Shown here piece by piece: positions 23,602-33,342 of a DNA stretch of 64,000 nt (positions are counted from its first letter, which is position 1; every line of letters starts with the position of its first letter). The stretch lies in assembly GCF_002944405.1 (NCBI RefSeq), contig NZ_CP024309.1, positions 62,001 through 126,000 on the forward strand, given 5' to 3'. The position numbers and the translations under genes were made by a program. This DNA is from Sinorhizobium fredii. Its GTDB lineage: Bacteria; Pseudomonadota; Alphaproteobacteria; Rhizobiales; Rhizobiaceae. Below the pieces are notes generated by a model. That model saw nothing but the letters and a program-made list of their open reading frames with translations, was not told where the DNA came from and searched no databases.

Positions 23602-25944
23602 ATGACCATGTGGAAGATCGGGGCTTTAATGCTCGTGCTGATCGTTGAAACCGGAGCAGCCGGCGCGCAGGCGCTGCCGAACGGTCCGGCTCCTGGGGAT
23701 CCGCCGCTGGCGGTGACCGACTTCGAGCGGGCGCTCACGATCAACGACCGCTATCGCCGACTCTCCGTCGATCTCCCCAAGGTGCCTTTCTGGGTGAGCG
23801 AAGACAGTTTCGCCTACCGCCGCAGCAGTCACGGCGAGCACCAGTTCATATTGGTCAACGCCGCCACCGGTGAGAAGCGGCCGGCCTTCGATCAGGTCCG
23901 CCTCGCGGCGGCGCTGAACGAGGCGACCCACCAGAGCTTCAAGCCCGAAAACTTACCGTTTGACCGCTTCGAACTGACTGACAATGGTGGCAGGCTCAAC
24001 TTCCCCAGCGGGAATGAACTGTGGAGCTGTGACCTTGCGAACGATGCCTGCACGCGCACCGCGCTGCATCCGAGCGACCCGGACTATCAGGAATTAAGAT
24101 ACGACTACACGCCGCCAGCAACGAATGATCCCGATAAGAGGAGCGTGTCCCCGGACGGTAAATGGAGCGCCTATATCAAGAACTACAATGTCTTCCTGCG
24201 GAGCAAGGACGGTGCGCCGGATGTCGCGCTGAGCTGGGACGGATCAGAAGGCAACTACTACGCCTTCTCGACGCTGAGCTGGTCCCCGGACTCGCGCCAC
24301 CTCGCGGCCTACCGCGCCCGCCCCGGCTACGAGCGCACGGTGCACTATCTCAAATCGTCGCCGAAGGAGCAGCTTCAACCCGAATTTTCTTCCATCGCTT
24401 ATCTCAAGGCGGGCGACGTGCTTCCGCTTCCCCAGCCCGTGCTGTTCGACATTGCCGGCCGGCACGAGATAACGATCGACAACGCCTTGTTTTCGAACCC
24501 CTTCCAGTTGTCGCCCATCCGGTGGTGGAAGGACTCGCGCGGGTTCACCTTCGAATACAACCAACGCGGCCATCAGCTCTATCGCCTGCTCGAGGTGGAT
24601 GCCGCCACCGGCCGCACGCGCGCGCTGATCGATGAGGCCAGTAGGACCTTCGTTGATTACGTACCGCTGGCGAGGGACCAAAGCTGGACAGGGAAAACCT
24701 ACCGGTATGATGTCGATGACGGCAAGGAGATCATCTGGGCTTCGGAACGCGACGGGCACGAGCATCTGTACCTGTTCGATGGCCGGACCGGCGCGCTCAA
24801 GAACCAGATCACCCGTGGCGATTGGGTGGTGCGGGCGGTCGACTATGTCGATCCGATAAAGCGTCAGATCTGGTTCGAGGCAAGCGGTATGAACCCGGAC
24901 GAGGATCCCTATTTCGTCCATGCCTACCGCATCGGCTTCGATGGGACGGGGCTGACCGCGCTCACGCCCGAGCCGGCAAACCACCACATCGAGTTTTCGC
25001 CCGATGGCCGCTACTATGTCGATCTGTGGTCGCGCACCGATCTGCCCCCGCGCCTGGTGCTCTACCGCGCCAGTGACAATGCCAAACTGATGGACGTCGA
25101 GACGGCCGAGATTTGCGAGCTCACCGCCGCGGGCTGGCAACCGCCGCAAAGCTTTCGTGCCAAGGGGCGGGACGGCAGGACCGATATCTGGGGCGTCATT
25201 CACCTGCCAGCCAATTTCGACCCAAAGAAGAGATACCCGGTGGTGGAGGACATCTATGCCGGGCCGCAGGGCTCGTTCGTGCCGAAATCATTCTCGACCG
25301 ACACTGAGCCGCTCACGCAATTAGGCTTCATCGTCGTGCAGATCGATGGCATGGGCACGAACAACCGCTCGCGCGCCTTTCATGACGTTATCTGGAAAAA
25401 CCTGAAGGACGCGGGCTTTGCCGATCGCATCCTCTGGCACCAGGCGGCGGCTGCGAAGTTCCCTTGGTACGACATCTCCAATGTCGGGATTTTCGGCGGG
25501 TCAGCCGGCGGCCAAAATGCGGTAGGCGCGCTGCTCTTTCATCCCGAATTCTACAAGGTCGCGGCCGCCAACAGCGGTTCCTATGATAACCGGCTAAACG
25601 AGATCTGGTGGAACGAACAGTGGATGGGGTGGCCGGTCGGCATCGAATATTCGCAGTCCTCCGACATCGACAATGCCTATCGGTTGCAGGGCAAGCTGAT
25701 GCTCATCGTCGGCGAAATGGACCGCAATGTCGATCCGTCCTCCACTTTTCAGCTTGCCGATCGGCTCATCAAGGCGGGAAAAGATTTCGAAATGGTCTAT
25801 GTACCCGGTGCGGATCATGATGCGCCCGGCCCTTTCACGGAGCGCAAGCTCCTGGACTTCTTCGTTCGCAACATTCTCGGGCAGAACCCGCCGAACTGGA
25901 ACGCCATGCCGTTCGAGTCGCTGAAGGGCAAAGAGAGGGGATGA
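23602..25944 (+). CDS. Secreted S9-family (DPP IV-like) prolyl peptidase
   Basis: A 780-residue exported serine peptidase. A signal peptide (MWKIGALMLVLIVETGAAGA) is followed by a DPP IV-type beta-propeller domain with repeats of SPDGKW and SWSPDSRHLA, and a C-terminal alpha/beta hydrolase. The nucleophile is in GGSAGG (about S634), the acid probably in GEMDRNVDP (about D706) and the base in GADHDAP (about H739). Such enzymes release dipeptides after proline or alanine from the N-terminus of peptides in the periplasm. ATG at 23602 has GGAAGG upstream. A NifA/sigma-54 promoter suggests nodule expression, where it could process host or bacterial peptides. Confidence 0.87.
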   Translation: MTMWKIGALMLVLIVETGAAGAQALPNGPAPGDPPLAVTDFERALTINDRYRRLSVDLPKVPFWVSEDSFAYRRSSHGEHQFILVNAATGEKRPAFDQVRLAAALNEATHQSFKPENLPFDRFELTDNGGRLNFPSGNELWSCDLANDACTRTALHPSDPDYQELRYDYTPPATNDPDKRSVSPDGKWSAYIKNYNVFLRSKDGAPDVALSWDGSEGNYYAFSTLSWSPDSRHLAAYRARPGYERTVHYLKSSPKEQLQPEFSSIAYLKAGDVLPLPQPVLFDIAGRHEITIDNALFSNPFQLSPIRWWKDSRGFTFEYNQRGHQLYRLLEVDAATGRTRALIDEASRTFVDYVPLARDQSWTGKTYRYDVDDGKEIIWASERDGHEHLYLFDGRTGALKNQITRGDWVVRAVDYVDPIKRQIWFEASGMNPDEDPYFVHAYRIGFDGTGLTALTPEPANHHIEFSPDGRYYVDLWSRTDLPPRLVLYRASDNAKLMDVETAEICELTAAGWQPPQSFRAKGRDGRTDIWGVIHLPANFDPKKRYPVVEDIYAGPQGSFVPKSFSTDTEPLTQLGFIVVQIDGMGTNNRSRAFHDVIWKNLKDAGFADRILWHQAAAAKFPWYDISNVGIFGGSAGGQNAVGALLFHPEFYKVAAANSGSYDNRLNEIWWNEQWMGWPVGIEYSQSSDIDNAYRLQGKLMLIVGEMDRNVDPSSTFQLADRLIKAGKDFEMVYVPGADHDAPGPFTERKLLDFFVRNILGQNPPNWNAMPFESLKGKERG

Positions 25945-26487
25945 CGGGCCGGGGAGAGCGCTTTGTCACGTTCAGATGCGATGATTGCCGTCCTTTGCAC
26001 CCGCGGCAGTGGAGGACACGCCCGTCGGCGCATGCCTGAAACAGCTTTGTGAAATGTCCGCCGCACTGACTGTGTGCTCTTTCGCTAGGACAGCAGCTAT
26101 TTTCGGCTGCCACCTCCAAACCCGCACGCCATTGACGAATAATTTCCTCACCGTTATTTGCAAGTCGGCTCAAATCAAATCGCGCCGTCCATTAACGCAG
26201 CTGACATGAGGCGGTGAGCTTCAAGACCCTTCTGGAATTTCGCAAAGCTCTTCCCCCTCCAAATCGGGCGTGATACTCATCCCTTGAATGCGATGTCCAT
26301 GCCGACAAGCAGCCAGTGCAAGTGCTCACTCGTCAGCGTCATCTCCGTAGCCTGACGCCGGGGCTAGTGGAACCTGTCGTGACCCAATCGATTCGACCGT
26401 CAAAGTAAAAACAGCAGACTCTGATCCGACCACGACGATTGTAGAAGAAAAAGACCACCTCACGAAGGTTCTAAGGTAACCACATTC
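25945..26487. other. Intergenic region, nothing recognised
   Basis: 543 bases with lower GC toward the right end. No family-like frame, no clear terminator, NifA site or nod box. The promoter of the aldose-epimerase-like gene should be in its last 100 bases but was not identified. Confidence 0.4.
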
Positions 26488-27366
26488 ATGTACGATACTG
26501 TCGTTATCCGCTCCGGTGCTGCACAGGCAGTTGTCAACCGCAAAGGAGCAGAGCTGATCGGGTGGCAGGTCGGTGCAAACGACCTCCTTTGGCCACGAGG
26601 CTCCCAGGGCTGGAACCGAACTTGTCCCCTGATGTTCCCTTCGTGCGGATCGAGTGAGTCGTCGCTTGTCGAAATAAAAGGGCAGTATTATCCGATGCCG
26701 GTTCACGGCTTCATCGGGATGCAGGAATTTGACGTGGTCTCCAGCTCAGAAGGTGAGGTGATATTAGAAGCATCTGACGATGAGTTCACGAAAACAATGT
26801 TTCCTTTTCATTTCCGTTGCACAGTTAAGTTCAAAGTTGTGGATAGCCAACTGAGCATTGATGTATCCGTGAAGAACACGTCACATACTGCACTCCTGCC
26901 CTATTCCATCGGAATACATCCCGGGTTTAGATGGCCATTGATGTCTTCGCGCAAGGATAGCTGGCAGCTGGAGTTCGAGAAATCGGAATCTCCCCTTGTT
27001 CCGTGCATATCTTCTCAAGGGCTAATTCGAGGTGAACAACGGAAAATTTCATTCCACGGGCGTTGCCTTCATCTAAATGAGAGCCTTTTCCAGAATGATG
27101 CCCTTTGTTTTTTGAATGCGAACAGTAGGAGGCTGTCGCTTGTTGGAGAGAAGGCCACAATCAGAGTTGACGCGCTAGATGCACGGCACTGGGTTGTATG
27201 GTCTCTTCCACAGCAGGATTTTCTGGCGTTAGAACCATGTACGGGGCACGGTGACATGGAGGGCAGACGCATTCCATTTGACGAGCGAGAATACAATGTC
27301 AATCTCGCCCCAGGAGATGAGCAACAATTCCGAGTACGATTCGAGTTCTTACAGCATGAAGATTAG
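26488..27366 (+). CDS. Aldose 1-epimerase-like (galactose mutarotase fold) protein
   Basis: A 292-residue protein of the aldose epimerase superfamily, closest in layout to the LacX/YeaD-like subgroup. AELIGWQVGANDLLWPRG near the N-terminus, the catalytic His region MPVHGFIGMQEFDV (about residue 72), IGIHPGFRWPL with the second His (about 150) and the late acid in ALEPCTGHGD are present. These enzymes interconvert sugar anomers in the cytoplasm; the subgroup may act on hexose-6-phosphates or other sugars. It is monocistronic and its GC content is below that of the peptidase before it, which suggests separate origin. Confidence 0.82.
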   Translation: MYDTVVIRSGAAQAVVNRKGAELIGWQVGANDLLWPRGSQGWNRTCPLMFPSCGSSESSLVEIKGQYYPMPVHGFIGMQEFDVVSSSEGEVILEASDDEFTKTMFPFHFRCTVKFKVVDSQLSIDVSVKNTSHTALLPYSIGIHPGFRWPLMSSRKDSWQLEFEKSESPLVPCISSQGLIRGEQRKISFHGRCLHLNESLFQNDALCFLNANSRRLSLVGEKATIRVDALDARHWVVWSLPQQDFLALEPCTGHGDMEGRRIPFDEREYNVNLAPGDEQQFRVRFEFLQHED

Positions 27367-27723
27367 TCCTGCACTATAGGGCAGGTCACAGGTCTAGCTG
27401 ACTGACGTTGCCAGTCGTTATGTTCCAGCAGACAAATTCCTGCCCGGCAAGACCGGATTTCGCCGAAACCGCCGATGTTCCCTTGTCGAAGGAAGATGGG
27501 CCGTTCCTCCGACAACGAACCATGGCGGCGACAATAGCGAAGTGACAACACCGCCTTGAAGATGGCGCGCTTTGCAGGTTCTGGCTTTTTCATTTGGTAG
27601 TGTGGAGACTTAATTTTCCCCGCTGACGATGGCTGCGGGTCGGCTGGCTAGCTTGCCAGTGGCGCCGATATCGGGACGCTTTTGAGGATACGGGAGCACT
27701 GCGGGCTCGGCCGCAGATGCGGT

Positions 27724-27817
27724 AGTCCGATATGCGACAATCTTGAACATTTTGATTAGCCGGTTCGGTCGATCGTGTTGCATCCGAAGGAGTTTTTTCT
27801 TTGGCATGCATATTGCT
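27724..27817 (+). promoter_or_regulatory. Sigma-54 promoter with near-consensus NifA site before the monooxygenase
   Basis: TGGCATG-CATA-TTGCT (27802-27817) has the sigma-54 spacing with one mismatch in the -24 box. AGT-N10-ACA at 27724-27739 is one base off the NifA consensus and lies 63 bases upstream, the same spacing as at the orphan promoter at 13.4 kb. The other sequence between 27367 and 27992 shows no gene. Confidence 0.6.
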
Positions 27818-27992
27818 CTCAGGCATTTGCACAAGTCACGGACCAACGATGATTGGGCGGAGATGTCGAATGCCAGCACAATGCTTTCCGCCGGGAGCTG
27901 GGTCGATCGTGCTGGGCGCATGTGCCCGCGCCGTCGGCAGAGCTATCGTTCGCCAGTTGGGTCGGATTCTTGCGGCTGTAGGAGCCTGAATT

Positions 27993-29963
27993 ATGGCGGA
28001 CTCTAGGGACCTTGAACTGTTCCGCCAACGCATCGCCGAGGCACTCCCTTCGGCCAACATTCCCACCCTGCTGCTCCTTCTGTACCAGTTCACAGGGCAA
28101 GAGCGTTGGCTGAGCCCTCCGTTTATTCCCGTGAAGAGTCGGTGGGATGAGAACGATTCCGGCGGCCTGGCAGTCGAATTGCAGATGGAGATTCGCGATG
28201 CAGCCCTGCCCGCCATCATGGCTTGGCGCCACGGCGCACACATCGCCAAGCCGGAGCTGTCGGCAAATGAGTTGACACGCATGCTCTCTATTTCAGAGGC
28301 CGAGCCTATTCCACCGGAATACGCTGACATGATGATCCACAAGCTGTGGAGGTATTCAGGCGCGGTTCCCGATCCAGTGTGCTTGCCGGATGGCTTTCGC
28401 GTGCTCATCATCGGGGCTGGCATGTCCGGTCTAGCGGCAGCAATTCGGCTGCGACAACTCGGCATTTCCTATATCCAGATCGAAAAGCAGGATCACACCG
28501 GCGGCGTATGGCACTCACATCACTACCCGGGCTGCGGGGTGGACACGCCCGGACATCTCTACGCCTACACTTTTGCCGGTGGCAACTGGAGCAAGTTCTT
28601 CCCGTTGCAGCGGGAAATCGACGACTATTTCAACCGCGTTGCTCGTGAATTCGGCATTGAGAGCTCTATCCGCTACTGCACCGAGTGCATTGTCTCTCGC
28701 TATGACGAAGAGAGCCGGTCCTGGCATTCCCGTTTACGCCTGCCCGACGGTACGCAAGAAACCCTCGTAACCAATGTGGTCATTTCCGCCGTGGGAGGCT
28801 TCACCACGCCGAAATGGCCGAACATCCCGGGCCTACGCGACTTCGAAGGTCCGGTGGTACACACCTCCGAATGGGACCCCGAGGTTGCCCTCGACGGCAA
28901 ACGGGTGGCAGTGATTGGCAATGGGGCCTCGGCAATGCAGGTTGTTCCCGCCATTGCCGATAGGGTGGGCGCCCTGGCAATCTTCCAGCGTTCACGCCAA
29001 TGGGCGGCGCCCTTCGCGAAATTTCGGATGCCGGTTCCGGAGCCGGTGCAGTTCTTGCTTCGCGAGGTGCCACACTATGAATGGCTGTACAGGCTGCGGT
29101 TGAGTTGGATTTTCGACAGTCAAGTGCATGAGGCCTTGCAGAAGGATCCGGCCTGGCCGCATCCAGATCGGTCTGTGAATGCGGTGAACGACGGCCAGCG
29201 CGAGACCTATACCCGGTATATCGAAGAACAGCTGGCCGGGCGCCCGGACCTTTTAGCAAAGGTCATCCCGCCCTACCCGCCATTTGGCAAGCGGATGCTC
29301 CTAGACAACGGCTGGTACAAGACCCTTCTCAAGCCGCATGTGACGCTCATAGACGCCGCCGCTGAGCGCGTGGAGGGCAGTTCAATCCATGGGATCAATG
29401 GTGAAAAGCACGAGGCAGACGTTCTCATCGTCGCTTCGGGCTACGATACCACACGCTTTTTACTTCCGGTTCAAGTGGTCGGACGCAAAGGCCTGACAGT
29501 ACGTGAGGTCTGGAACGACGACGACTGCCAAGCTTATCTTGGCACCGTCGTGGCGGGCTTCCCGAACTTTTTCATGCTGTATGGCCCCAATACGGCGCTC
29601 GGCCATCGCGGCAACTTCATGTTCACGATCGAAAGTCAGATAGATTACGTGCTGAGTGTTCTGCGCCAGATGGGCGAGGAGAAGCTCGATGAAGTCGAGT
29701 GCCGTCACGAAGTGTATCAACGCTACAACGAGACGATCCAAGAGATGCACCAGCGGATGATCTGGAGCCATCCCGGGATGTCCACATATTTTCGCAATGA
29801 CAGAGGGCGAATTGTAACGAACAGCCCGTGGCGCCTGATCGATTATTGGAACCTGACGAAGGAAGCGAATCTCGCCGACTACCATACGGTGCGCCACCTC
29901 GGCTCCCAACCAGATGTCCCGGCTGAGCCGGTTCGAGAGGGCGGTCAGCCCGCTCATCAGTAA
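27993..29963 (+). CDS. FAD-dependent Baeyer-Villiger-type monooxygenase
   Basis: A 656-residue flavoprotein. An N-terminal helical extension of about 130 residues precedes the FAD-binding GAGMSGLAAA (about residue 140). The family fingerprint FEGPVVHTSEWD (F-x-G-x-x-x-H-x-x-x-W-D, about residue 284) is intact, and the NADPH-binding GNGASAMQV follows near 308. Such enzymes use NADPH and oxygen to insert oxygen next to a ketone or to oxygenate S or N. GGAG lies ten bases before the ATG. The sigma-54/NifA-like promoter upstream is surprising for an oxygen-dependent enzyme and points to symbiotic expression. Substrate unknown. Confidence 0.87.
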   Translation: MADSRDLELFRQRIAEALPSANIPTLLLLLYQFTGQERWLSPPFIPVKSRWDENDSGGLAVELQMEIRDAALPAIMAWRHGAHIAKPELSANELTRMLSISEAEPIPPEYADMMIHKLWRYSGAVPDPVCLPDGFRVLIIGAGMSGLAAAIRLRQLGISYIQIEKQDHTGGVWHSHHYPGCGVDTPGHLYAYTFAGGNWSKFFPLQREIDDYFNRVAREFGIESSIRYCTECIVSRYDEESRSWHSRLRLPDGTQETLVTNVVISAVGGFTTPKWPNIPGLRDFEGPVVHTSEWDPEVALDGKRVAVIGNGASAMQVVPAIADRVGALAIFQRSRQWAAPFAKFRMPVPEPVQFLLREVPHYEWLYRLRLSWIFDSQVHEALQKDPAWPHPDRSVNAVNDGQRETYTRYIEEQLAGRPDLLAKVIPPYPPFGKRMLLDNGWYKTLLKPHVTLIDAAAERVEGSSIHGINGEKHEADVLIVASGYDTTRFLLPVQVVGRKGLTVREVWNDDDCQAYLGTVVAGFPNFFMLYGPNTALGHRGNFMFTIESQIDYVLSVLRQMGEEKLDEVECRHEVYQRYNETIQEMHQRMIWSHPGMSTYFRNDRGRIVTNSPWRLIDYWNLTKEANLADYHTVRHLGSQPDVPAEPVREGGQPAHQ

Positions 29964-30200
29964 TACAATGTAACTCCTCGCCTAACAAAGGCCGTGTTGA
30001 CGACGAGCGCTGGCTCTCTTTGCGACCAGGTTGAATTCGCGATTTGCGGCAGTCCACGAACTTCCCCGAGAATTGGCGCGTTCGTCTCCATGTTCAGGCA
30101 CTCTGATGCGTCAGCAAGACCCCGCACAATCGCGCGTTCGAAATGGAATGGGCAACTTGCGCGGCTCGTTGATCTCCCAGGGTGTTATGGCCGAGCAATG

Positions 30201-33200
30201 TCATCTCTGGCCATGTCCCCGAGTGACAGGGCTACGATCAAACGCGATGGGCTCGCAATTGGGCGCATCCGTTTCCTGCTCAGATGTTTCGTGGCATAGC
30301 CCGGTACGGCATGCGAGCCGCGTCAGTGCCTCACGCAGGTCATCGAAGTACGTGAATATGACGGGGATAACAATAAGGCAAAGTAGCGTTGACGTGATCA
30401 CACCGCCTATCACCACAATGGCCATAGGCTGTCGGAAACTTGAATCGCCTCCCGTCAGGCTAAGAGCAACCGGGAGCATGCCCGACGCCATGGCGATGGT
30501 CGTCATGACAATGGGACGCCCGCGCTTATGGCAGGCATCCGCGAGAGCATCGAACCGCTCCATTCCCTGGCGGCGCGACACGATCGCGTATTCGACGAGG
30601 AGAATCGAGTTCTTCGTCACGACGCCCATGAGCATCAGCAGACCGATGACGACTGGCGCGGAGAAGCTGGTCCCGGTTGCCACCAGCGGCAGCAGAGCCC
30701 CTCCGAGCGATAGGGGCAAGGCCATCAGGATAGTGAACGGTTGCAGGAAATCGTGAAATAGCAGAACGAGCACGGCATATATGCAAATTACACCGATTGC
30801 CATCGCAAAAGCGAAGCTTTGGAACAGTTCCGAGCTGCGCTGAAGTTCGCCTTGCTTCACGATCGTGACGCCCAGCGGCAGGTGCTCAAGAGCTGGCAGC
30901 GCCATTGCCTCGCGATAAACGTCGCCCAGAATGCGGCCGTTGAGCTCGACGGAAACAGTCGTATTGCGCATCCGATCGATCCGCTTGATCTCGGACGGAC
31001 TTCCGCCAATACGGATGTCGGCGATTGATCCGAGATCGACACTGCCATGGGCTCCTGCCACCCTTATGTTCCGGATGTCGTCGAGGTTTGTGCGCGCCTC
31101 TGGCTTGAACCGGACGACGATGGGGATTTGCCGCTGAGGCAGATCGAGCTTTGGCAGGGCGGAAGTGTAATCGCCGTGTGTGGCAACCCGCACCGCTTCT
31201 GCGATGGCGCTTGAGGTTACTCCCAGTGCGGCTGCGCGTGAAAAGTCCGGCGTGATCTGAACCTCGGGCGCCTGCCTCGAGGCGGTCGAAGTCACCGCTC
31301 CAATACCGTTCAGCGTACGGAGTTGCTCCTCAAGCGCCTCGCTCGCCTGTTCAAGAACATCGGAGTCATCGCTGGCAAGGCTGAGGACGAGCTGCGTACC
31401 GTTGCCGCCGCTACCGACCGCAACCCGCACTCCGGGGAGCATGGAGAGGGCCGAGCGGATATCGTTTTCGATCTCTGACTGCCTACGGTCGCGCTCGTTC
31501 AGCGGCGTCAGCATGACGTCAAGCGTAGCCGTCTCGATACTGGCTCCGGGGCTATCACCCGACGATGCCGAGCCGACAGATGAGAAGACATGTGTCACAT
31601 CGCGAAGCTTGCTCACGATGTCTGCAGCCTTCTTGGTTGTCCTGTCCATTTGGTCGATGGTCGCGCCGGGCTGTTGGACCAGCGTCACCTGGGTCCGCGA
31701 ATCGTCGGCAGCAGGCAGAAAGCCTGATTTCAGGAAGGGGATGGTGGAAAGCGAGAGCGCTACAAAGATCGCGGTCACGAGAAGCGTTTTGTTTCTGTGG
31801 TACAAGGACGCCTTCACAACCGCCAAGTAGGCTCCCATGATTCGTCCATCCTTTACCTCGGTGGAATGCGGCTTCATGAAATAGGCAGCCATCATGGGTG
31901 TCAGCAGGCGCGCAACGACGAGAGAGGCGAGTACGGCGACTGCGGCGGTGATGCCGAACTGGCGGAAGAGCAGCCCTGGTATGCCGCCCATGAATGCCGT
32001 CGGAAGAAACACCGCCACGAGCGCGAGCGTAGTCGCAATAACGGCTAACCAGATCTCATTGGCGGCTTCGAGGGCGGCATCAATCGGCCGTTTGCCCATC
32101 TGGAGATGGCGAGCGATGTTCTCGATCTCCACGATGGCATCGTCGACAAGTATGCCGACCACCAGCGACAGTGCAAGCAAGGTAATGATATTAAGACTGA
32201 AGTTGGCGAAGTACATGGCGAGGAAGGTTGGTATGACGGACAACGGCAGTGCGACGGCCGATACGAGCGTCGCGCGCCAGTCCCGTAGGAAGAACCAGAC
32301 GACCACGACGGCCAAGATCCCCCCCTCAAACAACATGTGCATCGAACCTTGATAGCTATCGAGGATCGCTACGTCTCTACTGTAGATTTCATCGATCTGC
32401 ACGCCGGGATGTTCGGCGGCGAACTGCTGCATCGCCTTCGCGACGTCGGCGGCAACGCCCGTGTCCGAAAACCCGTTTGAGCGCTTGACCGCGACAGCGA
32501 TCACGGGCTGTCCGTCGAGATAGGCCAGCGAGGATCGGTCCGCGAAGCTGTCATTGACGGATGCGACATCGTCGAGACGGACCTGTTGTCCGTTGGCTAA
32601 CGGAATTTGCAATCCCTTCAGATTTTCGACGGATGCAACGGCACCGAGCGTCCGCAACGTCTGGCGTGTGCCGCCAATTTCGCCAATTCCACCCGACGTA
32701 TCTGCCTGGACCGATTTCAACTGTTCTGAAACGGCGGCTGCCGTGACCCCGAGGGAAGCCATGGTCCCTGGATCGAGGTCGACATGAACCTCGCGATCAA
32801 TACCGCCGAACCGGCTCACCTGTCCCACCCCCGCTACCGACAGAAGTGCCTTCGTCATATTGTTGTCGACGAACCAGGAAAGCTCAGTTTCGTTGAGACT
32901 GGACGAACGGACCGCGTAGGTGACCAGCGGGGCGCTCTGCATGGAGATTTTGGTGACGCTCGGCGTCTGCATCTGCGCCGGCAGCTCTGGCTTTACACTG
33001 TCAACGGCATTGCGGACTTCGTTCAAAACCTCGTCACTGTTCCTTTCCAGCTCGAAAGTGACATCGATCGATACCGTGCCATCGGCGATCGTCGTTGCGA
33101 TGTGGTCGAGATTGCTCAGCGACGCGAGCCGGTCCTCGATAACGCGGGCCACCTCCGTCTCGAGCTGCGTCGGGGCCGTGCCCTCGAGTGTAGCGCTGAT

Positions 33201-33341
33201 GCTGATCCTCGGAAGGTCCATATCGGGGAAGTATTGGACCGGCAACCGCTCGAAGGCCAAAAGCCCACCGAAGGTGAGCATTGCGAAGAGCAGTATCGCC
33301 GGTATGGGATTGAGAATCGACCAAGCAGAGAAATTCATCAC
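30201..33341 (-). CDS. nolG: RND efflux permease, NolG type
   Basis: A 1046-residue inner-membrane pump with the RND layout: a start helix (IPAILLFAMLTFGGLLAFERL), a large periplasmic loop, a central block of six helices with the proton-relay pair in LVVGILVDDAIVEIENIARH, a second loop and a final six-helix block. Length is normal for the family. It starts two bases after the adaptor stop. The pair lies behind a nod box on the same strand, matching the rhizobial nolFG(HI) locus, where the pump is NodD-controlled and presumed to export a compound during infection. In this strain nolG, nolH and nolI are a single unbroken frame. Confidence 0.85.
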   Translation of the reverse strand: MMNFSAWSILNPIPAILLFAMLTFGGLLAFERLPVQYFPDMDLPRISISATLEGTAPTQLETEVARVIEDRLASLSNLDHIATTIADGTVSIDVTFELERNSDEVLNEVRNAVDSVKPELPAQMQTPSVTKISMQSAPLVTYAVRSSSLNETELSWFVDNNMTKALLSVAGVGQVSRFGGIDREVHVDLDPGTMASLGVTAAAVSEQLKSVQADTSGGIGEIGGTRQTLRTLGAVASVENLKGLQIPLANGQQVRLDDVASVNDSFADRSSLAYLDGQPVIAVAVKRSNGFSDTGVAADVAKAMQQFAAEHPGVQIDEIYSRDVAILDSYQGSMHMLFEGGILAVVVVWFFLRDWRATLVSAVALPLSVIPTFLAMYFANFSLNIITLLALSLVVGILVDDAIVEIENIARHLQMGKRPIDAALEAANEIWLAVIATTLALVAVFLPTAFMGGIPGLLFRQFGITAAVAVLASLVVARLLTPMMAAYFMKPHSTEVKDGRIMGAYLAVVKASLYHRNKTLLVTAIFVALSLSTIPFLKSGFLPAADDSRTQVTLVQQPGATIDQMDRTTKKAADIVSKLRDVTHVFSSVGSASSGDSPGASIETATLDVMLTPLNERDRRQSEIENDIRSALSMLPGVRVAVGSGGNGTQLVLSLASDDSDVLEQASEALEEQLRTLNGIGAVTSTASRQAPEVQITPDFSRAAALGVTSSAIAEAVRVATHGDYTSALPKLDLPQRQIPIVVRFKPEARTNLDDIRNIRVAGAHGSVDLGSIADIRIGGSPSEIKRIDRMRNTTVSVELNGRILGDVYREAMALPALEHLPLGVTIVKQGELQRSSELFQSFAFAMAIGVICIYAVLVLLFHDFLQPFTILMALPLSLGGALLPLVATGTSFSAPVVIGLLMLMGVVTKNSILLVEYAIVSRRQGMERFDALADACHKRGRPIVMTTIAMASGMLPVALSLTGGDSSFRQPMAIVVIGGVITSTLLCLIVIPVIFTYFDDLREALTRLACRTGLCHETSEQETDAPNCEPIAFDRSPVTRGHGQR

Positions 33342-33342
33342 C

